The translations under genes were made by a program, and so were the position numbers. DNA of 45,480 bases. It comes from Bradyrhizobium sp. SSBR45G (GTDB lineage Bacteria > Pseudomonadota > Alphaproteobacteria > Rhizobiales > Xanthobacteraceae). The number at the start of each line of letters is the position of its first letter. The first letter of the stretch is position 1. The stretch is from contig NZ_BSCT01000044.1 of NCBI RefSeq assembly GCF_030159255.1, positions 18,074-63,553 on the forward strand, written 5' to 3'. Below are positions 17,209 to 25,581 of this stretch, in pieces. The notes below the pieces were generated by a model. It did not search any database and was not told the DNA's origin. It worked only from the letters and a program-made list of their open reading frames with translations.

Positions 17209-20200
17209 TGGCACTGAATATCTCGGCATGGTCGATCCGGAACCCGCTGCCCTCGATCCTCTTCTCCATCATCCTGCTGATCCTCGGCTGGATGAGCTTC
17301 ACCAAGCTCGCGGTCACAAGACTGCCGAACGCCGACATTCCGGTGATCTCGGTCGCGGTGGCGCAATTCGGTGCGGCGCCGTCGGAGCTTGAGTCGCAGG
17401 TCACCAAGATCATCGAGGACGGTGTCTCCGGCGTCGAAGGCGCGCGCCACATCCAGTCGCTGATCACCGACGGCCTGTCGGTCACCACGATCACCTTCGC
17501 GCTCGAGACCAACACCGACCGCGCCATCAACGACGTCAAGGATTCGGTGACGCGGGTCCGCTCCGACCTGCCGCAGAACGTCACCGAGCCCTTGATCTCG
17601 CGCGTCGACAAGATCGGCCTGCCGATCGTCACCTATGCCGCGATCTCGCCCGGCAAGACGCCGGAGCAGCTGTCCTTCTTCGTCGATGACGTGGTCAAGC
17701 GCGAGTTGCAGGGCGTGCGCGGCGTCAGCCAGGTCGAGCGCATCGGCGGCGTCGAGCGCGAGATCCTGGTCTCGCTCGATCCCGACCGGCTGCAGGCCAT
17801 GGGCCTCACCGCGGTCAATGTCAGCCAGAGCCTGCGCGGCACCAATGTCGATGTCGCCGGCGGCCGCGCCGAGATCGGCAAGAACGACCAGGCGATCCGT
17901 ACGCTCGCCGGCGCCAAGACGCTGAACGAGCTGTCGAACACCATGATCCCGCTGTTCGGCGGCGGCGAGGTCCGGCTCGCCGATCTCGGGACGGTCACCG
18001 ACACCATCGCCGATCGCCGCACCTTCGCGCGCTTCAACGGCGAGCCGGTGGTGGCACTCGGCATCAAGCGGTCCAAGGGCGCCAGCGATGTCGTCGTCGC
18101 CGAGGCGGTGCAGAAGCGCATCGACCAGGTCAAGGCCGCCCATCCCGACGTCGATCTCCGGCTGATCGACACCTCGGTCGAATTCACCAAGGGCAACTAC
18201 GAAGCCGCGATCTCGACGCTGTTCGAAGGCGCGATCCTCGCCGTCATCATCGTGCTGCTGTTCCTGCGTGATTTCCGCGCGACGGTCATTGCCGCGATCT
18301 CGCTGCCGCTGTCGATCTTCCCGGCGTTCTGGGCGATGGACATCCTCGGCTTCTCGCTGAACATGGTGTCGTTCCTGGCGATCACGCTATCGACCGGCAT
18401 TCTCGTCGACGACGCCATCGTCGAGATCGAGAACATCGTGCGTCACATGCGGATGGGCAAGTCGCCGTATCGCGCGGCGCTGGATGCCGCCGACGAGATC
18501 GGCCTCGCGGTGATCGCGATCAGCCTTACCATCATCGCGATCTTCGCGCCGGCCAGCTTCATGTCGGGCATCGCCGGGCAGTTCTTCAAGCAGTTCGGCA
18601 TTACCGTCTCGGTGCAGGTGTTCTTCTCGCTGCTGGCGGCGCGTTTCGTCACGCCGATGCTGGCAGCCTATTTCCTCAAGCCTCACGACCACGACGATCC
18701 GCCGCCGGGCTTCATCCTGCGGGCGTATCAGCGCATCGTGACCTTGTCGGTGAGGCACTACTACATCACGATCCTGCTGGGCGTCGGGATCTTCGCGGGC
18801 TCGATCTGGAGCACGACCCTGCTGTCGAAGGGCTTCCTGCCGGCGCAGGACGCGGCGCGATCGCTGCTCGCGATCGAGCTGCCGCCCGGCGCGCAGCTCG
18901 CCTACACGGAGAAGGTCACCGAGGACATCGTGGCGCAGCTGCGCAAGCGGCCCGAGGTTCGCAGTGTCTTCGTCGACGGCGGCCGGCTGCAGGGGGCGAT
19001 GGAGGTTCGCCGCGCCGGCATGATCGTCAACTACACGCCGAAGACCGAGCGCAAGATCACCCAGAAGGAGCTCGAGCTCGCGATCACGAAGGACCTCGAG
19101 AACATTCCCGACATCCGCTTCTGGTTCACGGATGAGAATGGCCTGCGTCCGATCAAGCTGGTTCTGACGGGATCGGATCCCAAGCTGGTCGACAATGTCG
19201 CGAGCGAGCTGGCCTCGCAGATGAAGCGGATTGCGATCATCTCCAACGTCGTGTCGGACACCTCGCTCGACCGGCCGGAATTGCGGGTGCAGCCGCGCGC
19301 CGATCTCGCGGCGCGGCTCGGCGTCTCCACCGAAAGCCTGTCGCAGACGATCCGCGTCGCCACCATCGGCGACGTCGGGCCGGCGCTGGCGAAATACGAC
19401 GTCGGCGGCCGGCTGGTCCCGATCCGGGTGCAGCTCGAGGACGCGGCGCGCAGCGACGTGAAGACTCTCGAACAATTGCGGGTGCCGCTCGGCCAGTTTG
19501 GCGAGAAGGGCGGCGTGCCGCTGGCCGTGGTCGCCGACATCAAGCTCGATCAGGGCCCGACCAGCATCAGCCGCTACGACCGCGGGCGGCAGGCAACGGT
19601 TTCGGCCGACCTCGTCGGACTTGCGGCGCTCGGCGATGCGACGAAGCAGATCGACGAGCTGCCGGTCCGAAAGAGCATGCCGGCCAGCGTCAAGCTGATC
19701 CCGTCTGATGATGCCGAGAGCCTGAACGAGCTGGCGTCCGGCTTCATCACGGCGATCACGGCAGGCCTGATGATCGTCTATGCAGTGCTGGTGCTGCTGT
19801 TCGGCACCTTCCTGCAGCCGATTACGATCCTGTTCTCGCTGCCGCTGTCGATCGGCGGCGCGATCGGCGCCTTGATGCTCACGGGCAAGCAGCTCACGAT
19901 CCCGGTCTATATCGGCATGATGATGCTGATGGGCATCGTCACCAAGAACGCGATCATGCTGGTGGAGTTCGCGGTCGAGGCGATCCATGCCGGCATCAGG
20001 CGCGACGAGGCGATCATCGATGCCGGGATGAAGCGCGCCCGTCCGATCGTGATGACCACGATCGCGATGGTCGCCGGCATGATGCCGAGCGCGCTCGCGG
20101 TCGGCGCCGGCGGCGAATTCCGCTCGCCGATGGCGCTCGCCGTGATCGGCGGCCTGGTGTTCTCGACCGTGCTGTCGCTGCTGTTCGTGCCGGCGATGTT

Positions 20201-20354
20201 CCTGGTGATGGACGATCTCAGCGGATTGTTCGCGCGGCTCGGCCGCAGGCTGATCGTGTCCGATGGCGCGGAAGAGGCGGCTTCGGCCCACGCGGCCGAT
20301 GAGGAGCACATGCACAAGCCGCCGCCGTCGGTCATCTCGCCGGCCGCTGAATGA
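17208..20354 (+). CDS. RND efflux permease (AcrB/HAE1 type)
   Basis: A 1048-residue inner-membrane proton antiporter of full family length. The N-terminal WSIRNPLPSILFSIILLILG helix is followed by the first porter loop, then TM helices including GILVDDAIVEIEN. Its Asp401-Asp402 correspond to the proton-relay pair of AcrB. The second half repeats the layout and carries Lys913 in GIVTKNAIMLVEF, the usual partner of the Asp pair. All proton-pathway landmarks are present, so it should be active. Substrate class (drug, solvent, lipid) cannot be deduced. It is translationally coupled to the adaptor upstream and ends 13 bases before the convergent glycosyltransferase gene, with no obvious terminator between. 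Confidence 0.95.
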   Translation: MALNISAWSIRNPLPSILFSIILLILGWMSFTKLAVTRLPNADIPVISVAVAQFGAAPSELESQVTKIIEDGVSGVEGARHIQSLITDGLSVTTITFALETNTDRAINDVKDSVTRVRSDLPQNVTEPLISRVDKIGLPIVTYAAISPGKTPEQLSFFVDDVVKRELQGVRGVSQVERIGGVEREILVSLDPDRLQAMGLTAVNVSQSLRGTNVDVAGGRAEIGKNDQAIRTLAGAKTLNELSNTMIPLFGGGEVRLADLGTVTDTIADRRTFARFNGEPVVALGIKRSKGASDVVVAEAVQKRIDQVKAAHPDVDLRLIDTSVEFTKGNYEAAISTLFEGAILAVIIVLLFLRDFRATVIAAISLPLSIFPAFWAMDILGFSLNMVSFLAITLSTGILVDDAIVEIENIVRHMRMGKSPYRAALDAADEIGLAVIAISLTIIAIFAPASFMSGIAGQFFKQFGITVSVQVFFSLLAARFVTPMLAAYFLKPHDHDDPPPGFILRAYQRIVTLSVRHYYITILLGVGIFAGSIWSTTLLSKGFLPAQDAARSLLAIELPPGAQLAYTEKVTEDIVAQLRKRPEVRSVFVDGGRLQGAMEVRRAGMIVNYTPKTERKITQKELELAITKDLENIPDIRFWFTDENGLRPIKLVLTGSDPKLVDNVASELASQMKRIAIISNVVSDTSLDRPELRVQPRADLAARLGVSTESLSQTIRVATIGDVGPALAKYDVGGRLVPIRVQLEDAARSDVKTLEQLRVPLGQFGEKGGVPLAVVADIKLDQGPTSISRYDRGRQATVSADLVGLAALGDATKQIDELPVRKSMPASVKLIPSDDAESLNELASGFITAITAGLMIVYAVLVLLFGTFLQPITILFSLPLSIGGAIGALMLTGKQLTIPVYIGMMMLMGIVTKNAIMLVEFAVEAIHAGIRRDEAIIDAGMKRARPIVMTTIAMVAGMMPSALAVGAGGEFRSPMALAVIGGLVFSTVLSLLFVPAMFLVMDDLSGLFARLGRRLIVSDGAEEAASAHAADEEHMHKPPPSVISPAAE

Positions 20355-20367
20355 CAGTGGAGCTCGA

Positions 20368-22002
20368 TCAGTCCGCGGTCGACAGCACGCGCCGCCGCGC
20401 GCTGAGGTCGTAGGCGCCGCCTGGCATCTTTGGGGCCGGCTGCTCGGTCTCGGGCGGCACGATCAGGGCGACGAAGCCCTGGCTGGCGCCCTGCCAGCCG
20501 AACAGATTGGTCCGGAGCGTGAAGGTGGCGCGCACCGAATGCCGCGCCCGCGCCGCGGCGCCCTGCATGCCCGTGACGCAGGAGATGTCGGTCTCATAGC
20601 ACAGCGCGGCCCAGCCCCGCGCCATCAGCTCGGGGGCGGGAGGCTGCAACTCGTGCGGATGCACCAGGCTCATCTCGTAGCGCGGATGGTCGGGGCTGTA
20701 GAACGCGGCAGCAAAGGCGAGCCCATCGTCGCCGCCGACAGCCGGAAGGACGCTGTCCGACGCCGTCCGCCACAGGCGGTCGAGTTCGGCGACCGCCGGC
20801 TGGTAGAAGTTCCGGCCCTCGCTCAGCGGCACGTAGTTCCGGTACAGCGCATGGAGCGGCGCAACCACGATCGCAGCGAACGCCGCAATCCCGATCGCCG
20901 ATGCGGCGAGATTGACCGTCAGGGCGCGGGGCGCCTGGTAGCTGGCGCCGCATACGGTGACGATGACGAACAGGAACACGCCCTGCAGGCCCCAAAGCGG
21001 CGGCATATCGGTGCCGAAGATCGCCGAGACCCATGCGGGAAGCGTCACCGTGCCGATGCCGATCATCGCCAGCAGCTGGAGTCCGCTATCGAGACTGAGC
21101 GCGTCGTTCAGCACGCGGCCGGGGCGGGGTCGCGTCATTGCAAGCCAGATCAGGCCCGGGATGCCGGCGATCCCGGCCATCGCGAGCAGGAACCCGCCGC
21201 CCTCGACCAGCGCCGCGCCGGTGGTCTTGCCGACGTGATGTTGGATCGCATGCGAGAACGGCTGGGCGCCCGTCGTGGCGAGCCAGTAGAGATGCGGCAC
21301 AAGCGCGACCAGGCCGGACACGGCGGCAATCCAGGGCGCCCATGAGGTGAAATAGGCGCGCCGCTCGCTGTGACACAGCGCTGCGATCGCAAAGCCCGCG
21401 ATCAGGAAGATCGAGTAGTATTTTCCGAGCATCGCGAGCGCGGCGGTCAGGCCGGCGGCGATGGCCCAGCCGAACTGGCGCGTCTCGAACGAGCGCAGGA
21501 AGCACCAGGTTGCGAGCGGCCAGCTCGACAGCAGCACGGCGTTGGCGTTGAAGCGCTGCGCATGCAGCTGATAGATCGGCAGCAGCATGAGCAGCAGCAA
21601 TACGACGATGCGCTTGTCGCCATGCGCGAAGCGGCGCGTGATGCGGTCGATGGCCCACAATCCAACGGCGGCGTTGGTCAGCGCCAGCAGGTTGAACGAC
21701 CAGTTCGTGAGCGGAAACACCGTCGTCCAGGCACGGGCCGCCCAGCCCATCAGGGGCGGATGCTTGGTGGAACCCCAATCGAAGCTGCGGCCGAGCGACC
21801 AGGTCTCGATCACGTCCTGGTGCAGATCGCCGCCCATATAAGCGAGCGAGAAATAGATCATCCAGACGGCGACGAACCCCGCGATCAGCGCCGGCACGAC
21901 CCAGCCGTCCTCGACGGCATCGATCCACACCATCAGAGTTTTGCGCCAGCGACCAACGCAACTGTTGGCCTCGATGACAAGCGCCGGCAAAGCAAGACTC
22001 AT
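20368..22002 (-). CDS. ArnT-like integral membrane glycosyltransferase (GT39/PMT_2)
   Basis: A protein of about 544 residues with roughly ten hydrophobic helices and a soluble C-terminal tail. Near the N-terminus a periplasmic loop reads GGDLHQDVIETWSLGRSF and then STKHPPLMGW, the position where this superfamily keeps acidic and His residues for the polyprenyl-phosphate-sugar donor. Relatives (ArnT, PMT_2 proteins) move a sugar from a lipid carrier onto lipid A, protein or polysaccharide on the periplasmic face; the acceptor is unknown here. The ATG at 22002 is used. Alternatives at 22044 and 21933 cannot be excluded, the last beginning closest to the first membrane helix. No other polysaccharide gene is next to it. 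Confidence 0.82.
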   Translation of the reverse strand: MSLALPALVIEANSCVGRWRKTLMVWIDAVEDGWVVPALIAGFVAVWMIYFSLAYMGGDLHQDVIETWSLGRSFDWGSTKHPPLMGWAARAWTTVFPLTNWSFNLLALTNAAVGLWAIDRITRRFAHGDKRIVVLLLLMLLPIYQLHAQRFNANAVLLSSWPLATWCFLRSFETRQFGWAIAAGLTAALAMLGKYYSIFLIAGFAIAALCHSERRAYFTSWAPWIAAVSGLVALVPHLYWLATTGAQPFSHAIQHHVGKTTGAALVEGGGFLLAMAGIAGIPGLIWLAMTRPRPGRVLNDALSLDSGLQLLAMIGIGTVTLPAWVSAIFGTDMPPLWGLQGVFLFVIVTVCGASYQAPRALTVNLAASAIGIAAFAAIVVAPLHALYRNYVPLSEGRNFYQPAVAELDRLWRTASDSVLPAVGGDDGLAFAAAFYSPDHPRYEMSLVHPHELQPPAPELMARGWAALCYETDISCVTGMQGAAARARHSVRATFTLRTNLFGWQGASQGFVALIVPPETEQPAPKMPGGAYDLSARRRVLSTAD

Positions 22003-22316
22003 GACTTCAATTCCAACCACAAGCGTCTGGCACGATGCCTTCACCCCGCACGCAGGCGCGCGTGGAGGAACTGACCGCTGCCGGATTGACCCCAGTTAGA
22101 ATTGTTAAAAACAGTTCATGTCGCAAATTGTGAATCGTGGTGGCCCAATTGCGATCATGTTTGGCCGATGTCGATACGAAGCGAAGCACTGCGAACGATT
22201 CTCGCCATGTGCGGGGCCCGCATCGGACAAAGTCGGCGCGCCCGTCTTCACTTGCCGCACATGACCGGCAAGACGGAAGCTCAGGAGGTGCGTACAACAG
22301 TCGACGCCGTCGTCGG
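22003..22316. other. AT-richer gap upstream of the glycosyltransferase gene
   Basis: These 314 bases lie between the stop of the Crp-type gene and the start of the glycosyltransferase gene, both read leftward. The stretch at about 22095-22135 is distinctly AT-rich for this genome (AATTGTTAAAAACAG) and is the likeliest promoter region for the glycosyltransferase gene, but no clean -35/-10 pair stands out. No further gene or terminator is supported. Confidence 0.4.
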
Positions 22317-22991
22317 CTACTCGTTGCGAGCGATCGTGCCGAGCTTCGTCAGGTCATGCAGCAGGATGCGCCCGCGTTGCAGGTCGAGGATCTTGTCCTT
22401 GCGCCATGCCTGCAGCTGGCGATTGACGCTCTCGCGCGCCGCGCCGACGAAGACGCCGAGCTGCTCCTGCGAGATGTGGACCTCGGAGCCGAAATCCTCC
22501 GCCAGCGCGCACAGCCGGCGCGCCAGTCGCACCGGCAGCGGCTGCAGCACCGATTCTTCCATCCGCTCGCTCTGCCAGCGGATCCGCTGGCACAGCAGCT
22601 GAATGATCTTGATCGCGACCTTCGGCTCGCGCTCCAGGAAGCTCAGAAAGTCCTCGCGCCGGAGCACGAACAGCTCGGTGACCTCGCCGGCGGTGGCGTC
22701 CGCCGTGCGCTCCTGGCCGTCGAGCACCGCGACCTCGCCGAACAGATCGCCCGGGCCCATGAAGTTCAGGGTCAGCCGGCTGCCGTCGGTGGCGCCGGTC
22801 TCGATCCGAACCTGGCCGCGCCGCACCCCGAACAGGGCGTTGCCGGGATCGCCCTTCTGGAACAGCACCTCGCCCGACGACAGATGCTGGGTGTGGCAAA
22901 GGTTCGAGATGCGCTGCAGTTCGTCGGCCCCGAGGTCGGCGAACATCGGGTTCATCTTCAGAATGACCGCAAATTCGGCCTGCTTGCTCAT
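22317..22991 (-). CDS. Crp/Fnr family transcriptional regulator (Crp-like)
   Basis: A 224-residue regulator: cyclic-nucleotide-binding beta-roll (about 15-125), dimerisation helix, and a Crp-type winged helix (about 152-218). The phosphate-binding cassette LFGEVAVL-DGQERTA keeps Glu86 and Arg95, with Thr96 in place of the usual Ser, so cAMP or cGMP binding is plausible. The recognition helix AARESVNRQLQAW has Arg186, Glu187 and Arg191, the three residues that contact TGTGA in E. coli CRP. There is only one Cys near the N-terminus, so it is not an FNR iron-sulfur sensor. The ATG at 22991 is preferred over the GTG immediately before it. A CRP-type box lies 58 bases upstream of the ATG, pointing to autoregulation. 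Confidence 0.92.
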   Translation of the reverse strand: MSKQAEFAVILKMNPMFADLGADELQRISNLCHTQHLSSGEVLFQKGDPGNALFGVRRGQVRIETGATDGSRLTLNFMGPGDLFGEVAVLDGQERTADATAGEVTELFVLRREDFLSFLEREPKVAIKIIQLLCQRIRWQSERMEESVLQPLPVRLARRLCALAEDFGSEVHISQEQLGVFVGAARESVNRQLQAWRKDKILDLQRGRILLHDLTKLGTIARNE

Positions 22992-23048
22992 CACTATACC
23001 TTTGGCAATGGTTCAAAGTGTCAGTTACAGAAACCGCCAGGGCGGAAG

Positions 23049-23064
23049 TGTGTCACAAGTCACA
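23049..23064. promoter_or_regulatory. CRP-type operator TGTGT-N6-TCACA
   Basis: TGTGT (23049-23053), six bases, TCACA (23060-23064). This differs from the canonical TGTGA-N6-TCACA by one base. It lies in the 212-base region between the divergent crp-like gene (start 22991) and asmA-family gene (start 23204), where it could control either or both. The adjacent regulator has exactly the recognition-helix residues that read such a site. Confidence 0.6.
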
Positions 23065-23203
23065 TAACCGCGCACGTGCTCACGACTATTTTGGTCGCTC
23101 TCGGACCGGTCTTCGTTTCGAGAAAATTTCGGATTGAACCGGGCTGGCATTGCCGCATGCTAACCCGTGGAGACCGCTCGTGCGCCGCGCTTGGGACATC
23201 GTC

Positions 23204-25315
23204 ATGAAAGCATTGAAGATCGCAGGCGGATTCATCGGGGCCCTCCTCGTCGTGCTGGCCCTCGCGCTCGCCTTCGGCCTTCCGGCAGGCTTCCTGACGG
23301 TCGCCATTCAGGACCGTGTCGAGCGCGACACGGGATATCGCTTGGACATCGCCGGCTCCGCAAGCTTCAGCCTGTGGCCGTCGCTGCGCGCGACGCTGAC
23401 CGACCTCACGCTGCAGGATCCGAAGGATCGGGACGGCAACAATCGGCTGACGGTCGGCAAGCTGCAGGCGGACATGGCGCTGTCGAGCCTGTGGTCCGGC
23501 CGGCCCGACATCGGCGAGATCATCATCGACAAGCCGACGGTCTATCTGCCGCTGCTGCGCGAACGGCTGCGGGACAATGCGCCGCGCAACCGCGCGTCGG
23601 CAAAGCCGGAGGCCGCCCCCGCGGTCCGGGTCGGGCGCGTCACCGTCAGAGACGGAGCCGTCATTCTCTCCAATCCGCGCGACCGTGTCGAAAATCGTCT
23701 TGACGGCATTGGTGCGACCGCGTCGCTGAGCGACGATGGCAAGATCAAGATTGCGGGCACTGCCCGGGCCGGCGATCGCCTTGTGACCTTCGATGTCACT
23801 TCGGTCGCGCCGGCGATGCCGATCGATCGGCAGACCCTGCCGGTGGACTTCCGGATCGGCATGGAGAGCGCGTTTCACGGTGCTGTGGCGGGGCGCGCCG
23901 ATGTCCGGCTGAATGGTTCGCTGGTCATGATCAACGGCCTCAGCGGCACGCTCGGGGACGGCGACTTCAACGGCTGGGCCTCGGTCGATCTCGCCAGCAA
24001 GCCGTTGGTGAAGGTCGATCTCGACCTGCGCCGCCTCGATATCGCGGACTCGGCATTGCAGGGCTCATCGCGCACCTCGGGGTGGAGCACCTCGGCGATC
24101 GATCTGCGCGGCCTCAATTATATCGACGCCCGAGTGAGGCTGTCGGCGACAGATATCGGCATTTCCGGCGCTCGCCTCGGTCCGTTGGACGTGGAAACGT
24201 CGCTGGCGGGGGGCGTGCTGAAGGCCACCGTCACCAATCTCGGCGTCTATGGCGGGCAGGCCAGCGGCGAGGTCGTGATCGACGCCTCCACCGGCAACCC
24301 GGCCTACGCGATGCACTGCGACCTCGTCGGCGTCAAAGCGCTGCCGCTGCTCTCGAACCTCGCAGGCTTCGGCAAGCTCGATGCGCGGATGCAGGGCAAG
24401 CTGGCGCTGCGCTCGGGTGGCGCCAGCCAGCAGGCGATCATGAGCAATCTGAGCGGCTCGGCCTTCCTGCTGTTCCAGGACGGCGCGATCCGCGGCATCA
24501 ACGTTGCGCAGATGATCCGCTCGCTGACCACCAATCCGTTGTCTGGCTGGCAGGACTCGCAGGAACTGACCACCGATCTCACCCAGCTGTCGGCCTCGTT
24601 CCAGGTCGAACGCGGCCAGGCGGCGACCAGTGACCTCAATCTGGTCGGGCCCCTGGTGAAGGTCACCGGCGCGGGGACGATCGATCTCGGCAACCGCGCC
24701 CTGGCGATGCGTGTCGAGCCGAAGCTCGTGATGACGTCCGAGGGGCAGGGCCGCACCTCGGATCCGATCGGTCTCGGCATTCCCGTCGTGATCGACGGTC
24801 CGTGGAGCCAGCCGCGCTTCTATCCCGACATGGCCGGCATCCTCGACAATCCCGAAGCCGCCTATGGCAAGCTCAAGCAGATGGGGCAGGGCCTGTTCGG
24901 CAAGGACGGCGCCGGTCTCAACAACCTGATCAACGGCATCGGTGGCCTGATCGGAAGCGCCACGCCGAATGGCGCCGTCGTTCCGAACGCCGCGCCCTCG
25001 ACGGCGGCGCCGAATCCGCAGGCGCCGGCGGCGGGCCAATCCGATCTGCTCGGCGGTCAGCTTGGGGCGGCGATCGGCAATCTGATCCAGCAGGGACTGC
25101 AGCCGAGCGCGCCGCCACAACCCCGGAGCCGTGGCCGTACCGTGGGTCCCTCCGGCGGCGCGGTTCCGCTGCTGCAGGCGCCGCAGGCCGATCAGGCGGC
25201 TCCCTCCGCCGAGGCTGGCCAAGCGACCGCAGCAACTCCGGTCGAGCCGCGCGATGACAATGTGCAGGACAGTCAGCCCATGAACGATGTTCTGAAGCGC
25301 ATCTTCAACAGGTAA
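23204..25315 (+). CDS. AsmA family protein
   Basis: A 703-residue protein with one N-terminal membrane anchor (MKALKIAGGFIGALLVVLAL region) and a large periplasmic part rich in short beta strands. It opens with the typical AsmA stretch: VERDTGYRLDIAGSASFSLWPSLRATLTDL, read here in pieces of the family pattern. The C-terminal half has the conserved NLSGSAFLLFQDGAIRGINVAQMIRS block and GLGIPVVIDGPWSQPRFYPDM, the AsmA signature. The tail (about 590-690) is low-complexity Ala/Pro/Gln. AsmA-type proteins are long beta-groove proteins now linked to phospholipid transport between membranes. The ATG at 23204 starts just before the anchor; an in-frame start at 23150 would add 18 residues. It is divergent from the Crp-type gene and shares the CRP-type box upstream. 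Confidence 0.9.
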   Translation: MKALKIAGGFIGALLVVLALALAFGLPAGFLTVAIQDRVERDTGYRLDIAGSASFSLWPSLRATLTDLTLQDPKDRDGNNRLTVGKLQADMALSSLWSGRPDIGEIIIDKPTVYLPLLRERLRDNAPRNRASAKPEAAPAVRVGRVTVRDGAVILSNPRDRVENRLDGIGATASLSDDGKIKIAGTARAGDRLVTFDVTSVAPAMPIDRQTLPVDFRIGMESAFHGAVAGRADVRLNGSLVMINGLSGTLGDGDFNGWASVDLASKPLVKVDLDLRRLDIADSALQGSSRTSGWSTSAIDLRGLNYIDARVRLSATDIGISGARLGPLDVETSLAGGVLKATVTNLGVYGGQASGEVVIDASTGNPAYAMHCDLVGVKALPLLSNLAGFGKLDARMQGKLALRSGGASQQAIMSNLSGSAFLLFQDGAIRGINVAQMIRSLTTNPLSGWQDSQELTTDLTQLSASFQVERGQAATSDLNLVGPLVKVTGAGTIDLGNRALAMRVEPKLVMTSEGQGRTSDPIGLGIPVVIDGPWSQPRFYPDMAGILDNPEAAYGKLKQMGQGLFGKDGAGLNNLINGIGGLIGSATPNGAVVPNAAPSTAAPNPQAPAAGQSDLLGGQLGAAIGNLIQQGLQPSAPPQPRSRGRTVGPSGGAVPLLQAPQADQAAPSAEAGQATAATPVEPRDDNVQDSQPMNDVLKRIFNR

Positions 25316-25581
25316 AATAAGACCTGGGCGGAATCCGTCTGCAGCGGCCTCCGCCGAACCAAAGAAGATATCGCCGGCCGTCGGCGCGATCACCTCTGCC
25401 CGACAGCGCCGAACCTGCGCGTGCGGCCGGTTTGCCGGCACGTTCTGTGCTAGACGGAGGGTTGGCGGCGGGCCCTCTCGGCAGGCGAGTGGTCCCGCTG
25501 CTGCAGTGTCGCTGCCGCGAGGGCGGCGGACGCGCCCGTCCGAGGTCCGGGCCTCGGTGATGACGCGCGTGAGGGGTCCGA

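Noticed and set aside
18387..20315. 642-codon minus-strand frame opposite the RND permease gene
   Set aside because: It is low-complexity Arg/Asp/His-rich translation typical of the antisense of a high-GC gene; the permease on the other strand is full length with all key residues.
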